Assembly (NCBI RefSeq): GCF_037042905.1
Contig: NC_087252.1
Span: 16,115,201-16,179,200, forward strand
DNA from: Lytechinus pictus
Lineage: Eukaryota; Echinodermata; Echinoidea; Temnopleuroida; Toxopneustidae
Direction of reading: 5' to 3'
DNA length: 64,000 nt
Under the pieces are notes generated by a model that did not search any database, was not told the DNA's origin, and saw only the letters and a program-made list of their open reading frames with translations. Position 1 is the stretch's first letter. Each line of letters opens with the position of its first letter. Made by a program: the position numbers and the translations under genes. Below, one piece after another: positions 34,256 to 47,054 of the stretch.

Positions 34256-34981
34256 CTAGCATAAACAAGGTAACAATGTAAACAAATAATTACCATTAAA
34301 GGGATGCTATGGGCTGAAGATATTTATATCTCAAAATTCATTTGACAAATTCTTTGCATAAATTAGAGATAGCTAGATTTATTCGCTCATGGGTGCATTA
34401 CTGCCGCCGTGTACAGGAAAATTGAAGGCATGGCGCATGCGAAATTGCAACAAACTCCTGCAAATTTAATCAGAGGATTTACAGAAGGAAGTCCTCCTAC
34501 GAAACTCACCGAACGATGTGAGGTCAATTCCTCCTAATATGATGAATATCCCTCAAATAGCACAATTTTTTGTCTAATGGGATAAAGAGGGCGCACAATT
34601 TATCTTCGTATCAAAGACACTCACAGGGAAAGACTAGGCACAAAAACTATCTTACACTTTAATAAATCGATGCAAAGCATTACGCAAAGTAAAAAAAGTG
34701 TCCAATCTTTTTACTGTAAAGACTTTGGTGGAACGTAAATTGACAAACGAACAGTAGCACTTGTGGGGCTTTGTTCAAGGTACGTAGAATTTTTTATATT
34801 TTTTGTTTAATTCGTCATCGCTTTGAATATTTTCCAAAAAGTATTATCGTCAGCAAAAGTAATATGAAAAGTATATTTTTTTAAGTTATTGCATTTATTG
34901 GTGTCTCTATTTTTATCAAACAATCACTGGAATTGCGCATACAATTGCGCTAGTTTAAAAAACACTGACAAGCTTAATTAA
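34256..34981. other. Upstream of module D, no gene seen
   Basis: Similarity to locus 2 ends at about 34297 (accattaaagggatgc), where an insertion probably begins at TTAA. Nothing coding was seen. Confidence 0.5.
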
Positions 34982-35528
34982 AGGAGAATGAAAAATTAAA
35001 GAAACAGATCAACGAAAGTTTGAGAAAATCCGACAAATAATGAGAAAGTTATCAGCATTTGAATATTGTGATCACTAATACTATAAGGATCCTCAAATTG
35101 GCAATGCTACAAATATGTGTGATGTCACTTGTGAACAACTCTCCCCCATTACTTTAGAATATATTTCACTTAAATTGCCTCTTTTATCACATATATCAGT
35201 AGATGTGTTCTTTCTATAGGAGGGCATGTAATACAGATTTTCAAAGAATACATTATGGATTAAGAGTTTGTATCACCATAGGAAAAGCAAAAAGAGGCAT
35301 TTTGAGGGTATTTTTATAGTCCATCAAAGGGAAAGTTGTTCACATGTGACATCACACATCCTTGTCGCATTGCCAATAGGAGGATCTCCATAGCATTAGT
35401 GATTGCAATATTCAAATGCTCATAACTTTGTCATGATTTGTCTGATTTTTCTCAAACTTTCTTTAAATTTATTCTTTGATTTTTCTGTTTTGACGCATAC
35501 CTACTTGTTCCAAAGGTTTCATTCCTCT
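34982..35528. mobile_element. TTAA-type MITE
   Basis: The ends AGGAGAATGA and TCATTCCTCT are imperfect inverted repeats, flanked by TTAA (34978-34981 and 35529-35532). Subterminal phrases agtttgagaaaatccgacaaat and its inverse continue the inverted repeat. It is 547 bp and non-coding. Confidence 0.75.
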
Positions 35529-35624
35529 TTAAGGTTGTGAAGTGGTCATTTTCAAACATAAGTGGACATGGAGGTGAAAATCAAAACTTGCTAGAAACCA
35601 GTAGGCTTCAATGGTTTTTGAAAC

Positions 35625-35820
35625 TAGACATCTCAAAGTATGTTTTTTCTATTTCAGTTACATAACATTTTTGATTGTGTCTTGCAATACAGTGAATTTA
35701 GTGCAAAGGAAATTTAATGTTACAAAATTAAATTTCCTTTGCACTAAATTCACTGTATTTCAAGACACAATTAATAATCTTATGTAACTGAAATAGAAAA
35801 AACATACTTTGAGATGTCTA
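35625..35820. repeat. 196-bp near-perfect hairpin
   Basis: The left arm starts tagacatctcaaagtatg and the right arm ends catactttgagatgtcta. The arms are about 95 bp with few mismatches and a very short loop near 35725 (tgttacaaaa). It could be a minimal TA-flanked MITE or a source of double-stranded RNA. Confidence 0.85.
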
Positions 35821-37507
35821 TGCTGATTTTTGCATTAAAATTCCCATATTGCCTATCACAATATAAAATTTGTATTAGAAGCCTATTTGTTGGCAAGATA
35901 CAAGTTCTGTATTGTATCTAACTCCTGAATAAAAAAAAAAAAATTATCTGAAGTGTTTTTCTGAAAAAAGTAGATCTTTAAAAAGTTTTCTAGAGCTGTG
36001 TATTCTGAAAATTAATTTATCCCAGTACAGGAGCAAATACAGTTTTCCCATACCTTATTGTATATAAAGTAACTTGGTCCAATTTTTTGCAAGAACGTCT
36101 CAGGTGAGAATATACTACGATTTAAAAGAGCATTTTGGATATTGCTTGATGTAGCTACAAGCCTGGTTCAAAATCATTCTTTGTTCAGCCACCATTCATA
36201 CCACTAGTGATGAACTAGGGTCTGCACAGCAAACTACTGTGAGCTGGCCGATGTGGGTTGGGGGTTCGGAGCAGATTTGCATTACACACAACAAATTGAT
36301 AGAGTAAATTATGTAGGTACCAACAAGTCCCAACCAAGACCGAATTTGCATTTAAGCAACTTTGGTGAGTTGCTGTGTTTTCATGTAGATCAATTTTTCT
36401 TGGGGGGTACCCTGGTTAGAACTGAGCTGGACCTCATGGGGAAAAAGCTATAGAGGTATATAGGGAGAGTATTTGATGGTTGGGGATTCTGAATTGAATT
36501 TCAGTGTAACATCCAAGGCTCATCAAAGAAAAGGCTAATGATATGTGGTTGTAGGTAATACCAACAGACTGCTGTGGCTTTTTGCAAGAATCAGGTACTG
36601 ACTATGCATCTTTCATCTTGTGGCTATATCTATGTATTACCGGTGGTTTGGTCTATTATCAAATATAATAATTAGCAATGAAAAGCAGCTTGCAAGATTC
36701 CTGCTGGAAAAATCATAGCTCTGAATTTTGGTACAGTGCCTTTGGAGGGGTCCACATGCAAGCAGTGTTCAGGAGAAAACCAATGCTTGATGAATTGAAC
36801 TTGATCCCTATTAAAGTTTCTCAAGGATTTGCCATCTGAAGTGTGCAGCCAAGTAACTTTGGTTTGGTACAGTGTACAAAAAAAGAAGCTGCCAAGTCCT
36901 ATTTGGACAATGCCTAAAATATAAGGACGAAGATATTGTAATCCAATATTTCAAGAAAAAGTAGTCAAACATGACATCATTGGCTACCAGACCATGCCAG
37001 ATGGTGCGAGTGACTATTGAAAATACCTTTCTTACAGGGAAAAATTATTCTATCAGTTGTGGTTGCTGAATTTTAAACTTGTAAACTGTCATATACAGAT
37101 AGGGAGAAAGAGTTTTGAATGAAATCAGGCCACAAAAAGAATGTTTGAGTTGATGTCAATGCCAAGACCACATAACACCTCCTTCAAGTGCCTCCTCCTC
37201 CAAAGAGGAGAGTGGTATAAGCCAGAGTGTGACAATAATGCGGTATGGTATAGGGAATGTGAGTTGAAGGGCAAATATGACCATAAACCAAGAACAAATC
37301 ATTAGGAGGACACATTATCAACTTTGAAGAAGGCAGTTGTTATGTAATTAAGCTTGTTTTTTGGTTGATGGGATTTCACTCTGGTACATCATGCCAAAAA
37401 TGCTTTCGTTGTTGAGATAAATGTTGTATTTTTGCACTTGTCGTGTCACTCACGGTATATAGGAGGGCACCATTTTCCATAGAGAAGGTTTGATTGATTC
37501 TGACTTA
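35821..37507. other. Intergenic, no gene recognised
   Basis: No convincing frame, repeat or RNA was seen. The longest plus-strand frame (66 codons at 36253) has no recognisable features. Confidence 0.5.
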
Positions 37508-39803
37508 AGGCGCCTTAAGGCCTACTTTTTCAAAGCCTTGGCCTTGAACATTCAAGCCTTGGCCTTGAGAGGGCCTTGGCCTTGGGGACTTTGTCACCAT
37601 TATCAAGAATTTTCAAACAAAGAATACATCAGTTTTGAAAAATAGCATTATGTATTGGTAATGTGTTGTAATCATGACTAATGATGAAAATGACAGTAAA
37701 TAATCATGATCAAGATAATAGTGCTTTGATGACAAGTGCTTTTATGCCCTTTTAACAATGATTAGCCCCATAATTGACCATAAATCAAGTTTTACAACTT
37801 TTTTTTTCAAAACTGCTTGCTCGCTATGCTTTGCCGCTGAGAAGTAAAACCTAAATCAAAATATCTATCTTATAACTAAAAATCACTTTAGAAAGCCTTT
37901 GCTCAACTTAATTTCTACAAAACACACAATTACTTCACGCAGTTCATAATCTCAGTTTGAAAATACATGTATCTGTTTGCACAAAACACTCATTTTGATA
38001 AATGAGTGCCTTTTTGGCGTTGACCCCCCCCCCCAATAATAATTTTCTGCTGCCCCTGTCCCAGGGAGTGGAGAATAACATACGTTGAGAATGCCAGGAT
38101 CAGATGACCGTGGTAATGATAATTATTGCAATGTAAATCGCCAAGAAAAATTATGGATTATGTGTACACAGGTAACTATATCATTATTTTAATATGTCTC
38201 TATCATGAAATTATTTTTGTTTTAAAAGTACAAAGGTTAAATATTTTCTCGCTCAGTCCCCTCGCTCACATACATTTTACCATGTGTGATGTCTGCCGCC
38301 TAAGTATTGTTAGTTCATTGTTCTGTATATCGTAAGTTTGAAATGCCTTGGCCTTGCAGTTTTCAGGCCTCGGCCTTGAGTTTCCATGCCTTGGCCTTGG
38401 CCTTTGGGCAAGTCCAAGAAAAGGTCACCCTACATGTAGAAGGCAAAATTTCATCTTTAATTTAAGAAGTTATCTTTGGTGGGGTAAGAAAGCCCAAATG
38501 TTGAATTTTAAAATTTCATTAAGAAAAATTTGATAATATGCATATTTATGCTAATTTGGGGCACCTTATTTGCATAATTGGTAAAATGGGCGTTACGTAT
38601 GGGACAATTATAAAAACTCATAGAAAATAAAAACAAAACTTGTGAGATTTAGTCATAGGTGGGACATGGACCCCCTAACATCTTATTGCTTTGGGGGGGG
38701 GGGGGGGAAAGTGGTGTCATCTAATTAAATATGCAAATTAGGTCTTGGCCAAGGATGGAATGTCCCATACGTAACATTTTGAGGATTTTTTAAAAGTTAT
38801 TTCTCATAATACAATACTTGTATTATTGTATCTCTGGGAAGTTCTAATTTATCAAGTATGAAAATGTTATACCACAAAAAGTTTCAAAAATATAGTTTAC
38901 TTTTTAATTAAACGTTAATCAAAAAATTGTTACGTATGGGACAACATGTTACGTATGGGACATTTACACACAATGTCAATGGGGAGATTTGTGTACAAAG
39001 TGAATGGAGAAAAAAAAATTTCAAGAATGCTCTAAAAAGTGATTATTTACCTTTTCTTAAGTTTTTAAAGACTGATTTGTTATGAATACTGATTAATGAA
39101 AACAATCGAAGCAAAAAAATTGTGAAAAAGGAAAAATATGAAAAAAATAAAAAACAGAAATACATAAGAAATTCTTGAAACCATGAAAATCAAGAAAAAT
39201 AATCATTGAAATGGCTAATTTCCTTTTCAGTCATATCAAATATGTCTCAATAGAACATTTTAAAAGAAAAAAACTCTTTAGTTATTTTTATATTTTAGAT
39301 TATTTTAATTTTTGAAATTATGGGGGAAATTGTGTACATTATCTATGGGGACAAAATGTCCCATACGTAACTGTCCCATACGTAACATGTCATTAATTTG
39401 TTTAATTAGAGTCTGTAATTAGAGGGTTTTGGCTTAAGACATGAAACTTGCCTTAGATATAATAGAGTGTTGTGACTTCTATCACACTATGTTACAAGTT
39501 GTCAAATGAAATACTTTCAGAGAATTCTCAACTTGAAAAAAATGTTTTAAAAGTTGTATTTTTTCTGCTTCCCATACGTAACGGCACATCTTTTCTCTCT
39601 AAAAGGTCAAGGACAAGGTCATATGTCACTATTTTTTGCATGATTATTCTTCTCCTAGATGTCTACCATCATGAGGTAATTCAATCTAATCAAAGTCATT
39701 TAACACTATTTTTCAGGTCATAAAAGCCTCTGAAATATCCCATACGTGACGCGCGCGAATTCTTGGACTTGAAGCCTTGGCCTTAGAGGGTTGAGCCTTG
39801 ACT
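37508..39803. repeat. GCCTTG tract in three clusters
   Basis: Clusters of GCCTTGGCCTTG lie at 37508-37585, 38343-38405 and 39771-39803. They look like one tract split by two blocks of unrelated sequence. Confidence 0.6.
38585..39750. mobile_element. Element with TTACGTATGGGACA motifs
   Basis: The motif or its inverse TGTCCCATACGTAA occurs at about 38593, 38762, 38930, 38947, 39357, 39370, 39571 and 39738, with a pair of direct copies on each side in opposite orientation. There is a G run at 38694. No transposase or gene was seen. Confidence 0.5.
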
Positions 39804-40016
39804 ACAACACTTAATAGCCGACTAATGCCATGGTTAACTTCGAACTGGTTAATTCCGAACTTTACGTTTAATTAGGTTTAGACAGATGTTAGCTTATTTG
39901 CCATGGTTTGTCTAGTCCGTATACAAAACCAGTCCTAGATCTTTAAAAAAAATATATTAGTTCGAGTCTAGTCTCTATACATCTAGACTCTGATCTACGC
40001 TGTATCAGCATGGAAC

Positions 40017-41436
40017 CACTAGTGTACCAAGGGGGGGGGGGGCAGACTGCCCCTCTGACGAGTCACAACTGATTCAGGGGACGTGCCCCCCCCCCTTTGA
40101 GAAGCCAAATTAATAATTTGTAATGTAAAATGCAATGAAAAAGACGTATGTCCCCTCTTTTGAATGTGAAGATCTTTTCTCTCTTTTTTTTTTTTGGGGG
40201 GGGGGCTTGTCACATTTTTTCGCGTACGAAATATCCTCCAAAAATTTGCCCCCCTTTTGGAAAATCCTACATGTAGGTACGCCAGTGCATCAGTGGCGTA
40301 GCTACAAGGGGGGGGGGGGGGGGCTGGGGGCACGTGCCCCCCCTGAGATTTGGTGTGCCCCCCCCCCCCCAGGTGCCCCCCAGAAAAAAATAGGCAGAGC
40401 AAAAAAAGGGGGGAGAAAGAAGAAAAGAAAAAGGAAAAGAAGAATAAAGACAGAAGAAAAAAAGAAGAGGAAAATAAGGGGAAGAAGGCGAGTGAATGAA
40501 ATAATGCGAGGGGAAGACTTGAAAAAAATCTTTCATGTTACTATATAAAATTTTTGCTTGCGCTTCGCGCCAGAATTGCCTGTTCAATGAGATTCATATC
40601 TTGCTCAATAGGCTGATAAGGAGCAAGTTTTGAAGTCAAGATACAAATCATAATTTAGCTCGGACTTCGTTCGAGCTTTCATTGTTTTTTTTTTTCATTT
40701 ACAAATTTAAGTGCTCTGTAAAATGTCCGTTTTATGGTCTACTTATCAGCATTTTAAGCTCACGCTGCGTGGTCACATTGTTTGATTTGCCAGGTTCATA
40801 ATGTCTACGTGTATTCCATAATGTTCCATTAAACAAATGTATTTAGAATGCCCAGATTCTAGGTCTATTATCTAAAACATGCGCGATAGCCTGCATGTTC
40901 TTTATTTAAAATGTACTTAAATTATCCAGTTTCACATCAGAATATCAATAATTGTCTGCTCACGCTTCACGTTCGCATTATTAATGATACCCAATTAACT
41001 ACATGTATATCCTATTTATGATTACAAAAATGAATAGTGTCCTGCTTTTAGGTCTAAAATCTCAATTTTCTTCCTCTCGCGCTCCGCGCTCGCATCAATT
41101 GTTTAGTTACATACCTATCCCATTTATTAACACAAAAAGTGCTTAGAATGACATTTTTTTAGGTCGGAATGTCAAAAATTGCTCGCACTTCGCGCTCGCG
41201 CGCTCGCATTATTGAAAAATATACCGTCTTCGTGGGTAACTGAAAGCAGTCCTTAACAGGTCCCTTTTCGATAATGCTAGAACAGTTAATACAAATTTCT
41301 GCTCGTGCTTGGCGTTTGCTGTAACCATCTAGTTACATACGAATGTTGTTCAGGATCACACATACCATTGCCCATAATATTTAAAAAAAAAGGACCCCCC
41401 CCCCAGGGAAAAAATCCTAGCTACGCCACTGCAGTG
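40017..41436. mobile_element. hAT-like element, split by a second one
   Basis: It starts CACTAGTGTACC and ends GGTACGCCAGTG, with target duplication CATGGAAC at 40009-40016 and 41437-41444. The right end becomes visible only when the nested element 40291-41431 and one of its target copies are removed. A G run lies just inside the left end. Confidence 0.75.
40291..41431. mobile_element. hAT-like element with perfect 8-bp target duplication
   Basis: CAGTGGCGTAGCTA...TAGCTACGCCACTG flanked by CAGTGCAT (40283-40290 and 41432-41439). It has an 18-base G run just inside the left end and C runs near both ends. It carries several GCGAAGC-type motifs on the minus strand (40555, 41075, 41190). It is non-autonomous. 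Confidence 0.85.
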
Positions 41437-41942
41437 CATGGAACGTATTCTAACGCCAGGCACAAACTAACGTCAGTGATCTTGATCCCCGTCTTCACCC
41501 CAAATTAAGGATTTCTTAGCTGAAAAAAATTTGACAAGCAAAAAAAAAGGTCTTCACGTTCAAAAGAGGGGACATAAGTCTTTTTTGGTTGCATTTTGAC
41601 ATTACAAATTATTAATTTGGCTTCTCAAAGGGGGGGGGGGGGGCACGTGTGCCCTGGATCAGTTGTAAATCGTCAGGGGGCAGTCTGCCCCCCCCCTGGC
41701 ACACTAGTTGTTCCATGCTGATACAGCGTAGATCAGAGTCTAGATCTAGAGACTAGACTAGAACTAAGATATTGTTTTTTTAGAGCTAGGACTGGTTCTG
41801 TATACGGACTAGACATATTAAACCATGGTAAATAAAATCAAACGTAAATTTCGGAATTTAACGGTCCGAAGTTAACCATAGCATTAGCCGGCTATTAATA
41901 TTAGTATTAGGCATTAGACAGGTCCAGATTTGAGGTAAAGTT

Positions 41943-43023
41943 CAGGGGCGGATCCAGCTTTCGCCAATAGGGGGGGCCGAAAAATATTTTCATCAACATT
42001 TTTCTCGATTGGCCGCTATATATAATCAGATTTTTTGTTGGTTTTTCAGGGGTTAGTCCTAACTAAAGACTGAAGTTTCAAGTATATGTTAGTTTTTATT
42101 GTTATAAACAAGTTAAGGTATCTCATGTGGTCTTAATATATAATGCGAGCGCGAAGCGCGAGCTCAAATTCTTTGATATTTTATGTCCTTAGACCTGAAG
42201 ATTCTGAGAAGATTTATAATCATGAAAAAAAATAAGTATCCAACTAAACAATGCGAACGCGAAGCGCGAGTCGAAATTTTATTATAGTAACATGAAAAGA
42301 GGATTCAATTAGGACTGTTTTTTAGTGATAAATGAAGAGGATTACAAGTATCACCAATTAAATAATGAGAGTGCGAAGCGCGAGCTCAAAATTTTTGATA
42401 TTCCGACCTGAAAGCTGGACAGTCTGAGCGCGTTTTTATTTTAATAAAGAACAAAGCTGTGTGTCTCAAACAATTAAATGCAAGCGCGAAGCACGAGCTT
42501 AATTTTTTGATATACTGACATGATAAAGGAGCATTTTGACAAATTTTGGCAAGAATTTCCAAAGAGGATAGGTAACTCACAAATCAAACAATGCAAGCGC
42601 GCAGCGCGAGCTGAAAATTGTGATATATACTAACAATTTGTGTAAATCAAACAAAATGATGAAAGCTTGATGTGCGAGCTAAAATATTGTGTGCAAATTG
42701 ATTTCAGAACTGGATATATAAGTGCCATTTAATCCTCTTGAATGGGATTCATTACACAGGCAATGCGAGCACGAAGCGCGAGCGAAATTTTTTATATAAA
42801 GTCTATTTTCCAATTCTTCCCTCACCTTTTTCTTGTTTCCTTTCGGGGTCGGGCCGGCCGTTACGAGGCTGTAAATTACACATCATGGGTATGCTACCTC
42901 TTTCTTACTTTTCTTTCTGTTTTTCATAATTTCTATCAAGTTAAAGAGTACACTTTTTTCTGCAGGTTGTCAAAAAATAGGGGGGGCCGGGGCCGGCTCG
43001 GCCCCCTCCTGGATCCGCGCCTG
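41943..43023. mobile_element. Non-autonomous element with CAGGGGCGGATCCAG ends
   Basis: The ends CAGGGGCGGATCCAG and CTGGATCCGCGCCTG are inverted. The flanks share AAGTT (41938-41942, 43024-43028). The inside is a degenerate tandem repeat of about 110 bp, each unit starting with GCGAGCGCGAAGCGCGAGC or a variant (42143, 42252, 42363, 42477, 42591, 42762). No gene was seen. Confidence 0.8.
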
Positions 43024-43186
43024 AAGTTAATGCGCTAGCCTAAGCTAGCCCCAGCCTAGCACATGTCTTGCCATTAATGGCGGCTACTCTTAATCCGAAG
43101 ACGCAAGTGGTGGGAAAAATAATTTAACCCCCTGGCTACCCCCCCCCTCCCGGGTCATATGGCAAGGTTCCCCCAATGATATAATA

Positions 43187-45992
43187 GTCCAGGATAGAAG
43201 AGGCATAACCTTGTTTTTTTATATATACAATATTTTTTAAGGGTTTCTTGTCAATTCGAGGGTGCTGATTACGAATCTGAATGATGCCACTCGTGTAACC
43301 TTGAGCATTTTCCGCAAATTGGCAAAATCCAAAAAGGCCGCCAAAATATGCAAATTACCCACGAAAATCATAAAATTGTCCGCACATTGGCTATAAAATG
43401 CATGAAATTGTATAGCAGGAGTGAAATACTCTCTGAAAATATAATTTTTGTCAAATATTTATTTTCCTGATATTCAAAATGACCGCCATAGGCCCTTGTA
43501 TACTTTATTATGTACAATATGAATAGGGAAAACTAATTTTCACAGAAATGAGCACTAAACTGAAAAAATCGAGATGTATGAACGAAGAAATATATGCAAA
43601 TCATCATTACTAACGAGATATATAATTTATTATGTCATATATGGGAACATTGCTGTATTTTGATATCTAAAATAGCTGCCACTGGTCCAAACAGTATTGC
43701 GTACAATGGCAATTGGGGCCCCAAAAATGACAAGAGTGAGCACTAAGATGCATATTATTAAGATTAAACGAGTGGAATACTGACTAAAAACATAATTGTT
43801 ATCGAAATATATTATTAATATGCCATGTATGTGATGAATATTGTATTTTGATATTCAAAATGGATGCAAAAGGCCCTAAAAGTATTATGCACAATGATAA
43901 AGAGGAGCAAAGAAGTCACAAGAGTGAGCACTAAAATGCATATACATGTGATTAATGGGATACTCTCTAGAAACGTATTTTCTATCGAAATATATCATTC
44001 AGGTTTCAAGTTTGTGTTAAATACTGTGTTTTGACTTTCAAAATGGCCGCCATGGACATTAACTGTATTATGTATAATGCAAAGTGGGAAACCAATATTT
44101 ACAGGAGTAAGCACCATAAATGCACACAATGGTGATCTATGAGTAAAATACTGTCTGAAAGCATAATTTATATTAAGATATATCATTTATTCTGCCAGTT
44201 AGGTGATAAATACTGTTATTTTAAAGTCAAAATGGCCGCTACAGGCCCTTACACGGTATTATGAACAATGTGAATGGGAACAAATCATTTCAACAAAATT
44301 TGGCTTTGCTTGGCCAAATGCCGTGGCCAAATGGTGATGTATGAGTGAAATATTGTCTAAAAACATGATTTATAACAAAATATAATGTAATGTATAAATG
44401 TAATTTAGGTAATGAATACTGTATTTCAACATTCAAAATGACTGCCATATGCCCTTTTTGTGAACATTATTTGTCTCCACTCAAATTGTATATATTATAC
44501 GATAAGGGCCTATGGTGGCCATTTTCAATTTAAAAATGCAGCATTTATCACCTTAATTACACAACATTATGATGTATCTCGTTAGAAACCATGGTTTTAG
44601 ACAATAATTCACCCTTACATCACAATTCACAATTATATGCAACATTTATGGTCAAGCAAAGCCAAATTCTGTCAAAATTATTTGTCCAATGTTACAATGT
44701 ACACAATACTTTTAGGACCTATGACAGTCATTTTGGATTTCAAAGTACAGCATTTATTACATCCACGACCAATATATGATGTATTTAGTTAGAAATCATG
44801 TTTAAGACAATATTTTTACTCGTACATCACAGTTATATGCATTTTATCATTCTCACTCTTGTGAAAATTAGTTTCCCTGTTCGCATGTTACATATTTTAG
44901 TTAGGGCTTGTAGAGGTTTAAATAATTTTAATGTCAAAATACAGTATTTATCACCTATATGGCAGAAGAAACGCTATAATTTATAAAAAAATATGTTTTC
45001 AAATAACATTTTACTCATACAATAGGATTATAATGGATATGTCATAGTCAAGCAAATCCAAATTCTTACAAAATTATATGTCCCCATTCACATTGTAGAT
45101 AATACCGTTAGGGCCTATAGGGGCCATTTTGAATTTCATAATACAGCATTTATCTCATGCATGACAAAAGAAATGATATGTCTTGCTATAAAACATGTTG
45201 TCAGACAATATTTTACTCGTAAATCACAATAACATGCATTTTATGTTTCATAATCGTGTGAAAATTAGTTTCTCCATTCGCATTGTACATGATAAATATA
45301 GGGCCTATGGCGGCCATTTTGAATTTCAAAATACAGCATTTATCACATAAATGGCATATTAACAATTATGTTTTTAGTCAGTATTCCACTCATTTATCTT
45401 AATAATATGCATTTTAGTGCTCACTCTTGTCATTTTTTGGGCCCTGGCCATTGCCATTGTACATTATACTCTTTGGGCCAGTGGCGGCTATTTTAGACAA
45501 CAAAATACAGCAATGTTCCCATATATGACATAATAAATGATATATCTCGTTAGTAATTATGATTTGCATATATCACTTTGTTCATACATCGCGATTTTTT
45601 GCAGTTTGGTGCTCATTTTTGTGAAAATTTGTTTTCCCTATTCATATTGTACATAATAGAGTATACAATGGCCTATGGCGGCCATTTTGAATATCAGGAA
45701 AATAAATATTTTGTCAAAAAATATTTTTTTCAGAGAGTATTTCACTCCTGCTATACAATTTCATGCACATTCCATAGCCAATGTGCGGACAATTTTATGA
45801 TTTTCATGGGCAATTTGCATATTTTGGCGGCCATATTGGATTTTGCCAATTTGCGGAAAATGCTCAACGTTACACGAGTGGCATCATCCAGATTCGTAAT
45901 CAGCACCCTCGAATTGACAACAAACCATAAAAAAATATTGTATGTATGAAAAAACAAGGTTTGGTCCATTGTTTATGTGGCCTATCCTGGAC
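43187..45992. mobile_element. 2.8-kb foldback element, copy 2 (TA flanks)
   Basis: The same family as 24164-26940: ends GTCCAGGATAG...CTATCCTGGAC, flanking TA (43185-43186, 45993-45994), the same arm subrepeats of about 187 bp with atggccgccat, and the same turn-over in the middle (about 44440). The two copies differ by many substitutions, so they are not a recent duplication of each other. Confidence 0.85.
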
Positions 45993-45994
45993 TA

Positions 45995-47046
45995 TATACC
46001 TTGTTCTCAGTTACATCTCAATGTGTGGCAAAATAAGGGTGGAAATTTTGGCTTATTTTCTCTTTTTCTATGGGGCAAATGCTTGATTTTCTTACTGTCA
46101 GTTTCCAATACAGCTATTCATCATATAACTACGCTCTTAGTCTTATGTAAATTTGATTCTTTAAATTATTTTTTATATTAAAAATAGAGACTGAAAAATG
46201 AATTTTTTTAAATTTTCTTGCCATATTACTTTCCACCAATAGAGGGCGTACACAAAAATATGCCCAAAATTCAAGTTTTTGAGCGCTCTGGTGAATACAA
46301 ACATTATTCTATTATGCTATACTGTACAGACGCGTGCGTCCGATAACGTTGGCGAAAAACAATATGAAACAAGATGGCGGCGTAAACTTCGGGCAAGTCT
46401 CTTCCGTCTTTTCACAATATTTTTCTCATTTTTTTGATGAATTCTTGTTCAAAAATAACGAGAGCGTAGAAATAGAAGATAATTGGAACTACTGAATTCA
46501 TATTTTTAGTGTAATCCAAAGACAAAAAAGAAGGCTTCAAAAATATAAAGTGTCCGGACACCCGACCCCCCCCCCCCCCATCCTACTATACTGGGGTGGA
46601 GCCTAGCGACACGAACATCGCTAAGGCCTAAGCCTTGGGGTAACCTAGCGGTACTGGCACCGGTACCTACCCACCCCGACCCGTGCCGCGTTTCCACCCG
46701 CAAACCATCACAAAATTTTGTAAAATATGTCAACGCGCTATTTTCCAATCTCTCTTCAACAAATCAGACTCTTTCTTCCTCAAACCACAAGGAGCTTACC
46801 ACATATAGTCCTACCAAGTTAACGTATAAAAAAGCACGAAATTGGTGTTTCTCTGAGACTGGGTCTCTGCCAGAGAGACGACTCAGACTCAGTCAATCTG
46901 CCATGTTACGGTATCTCGTTAGCCCCGGGCGCGGCGCGGCCTCGCCTCAACAACATTCATCTGCGCTAGCTGTGCGTCCATATCTAGGCTAGGCTAGGCG
47001 GCTCGGCTTGCAGCTCAAGAACAGTTATTACCGGTATATATGCCAT
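45995..47046. other. Intergenic, no gene recognised
   Basis: It holds a C run near 46570 and a short GC-rich patch at 46918-47000 with several CpG. No frame of interest was seen. Confidence 0.5.
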
Positions 47047-47054
47047 CCAATAGT

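Larger units (their letters stand above)
39812..41905. repeat. Inverted duplication with arms of about 450 bp
   Basis: From left to right: ttaatagccgactaatgcc, ccgtatacaaaaccagtcct, tctgatctacgctgtatcag and aattattaatttgtaatgt are all found inverted at 41500-41905. The arms include the same hAT-like element edge (CATGGAAC followed by (c/a)ACTAGTGT). The centre holds nested hAT-like elements. Confidence 0.75.

Noticed and set aside
40135-40587. Overlapping frames rich in Lys/Arg or Pro around 40.3 kb
   Set aside because: They run through G and C homopolymers and a purine-rich tract of hAT-like elements.
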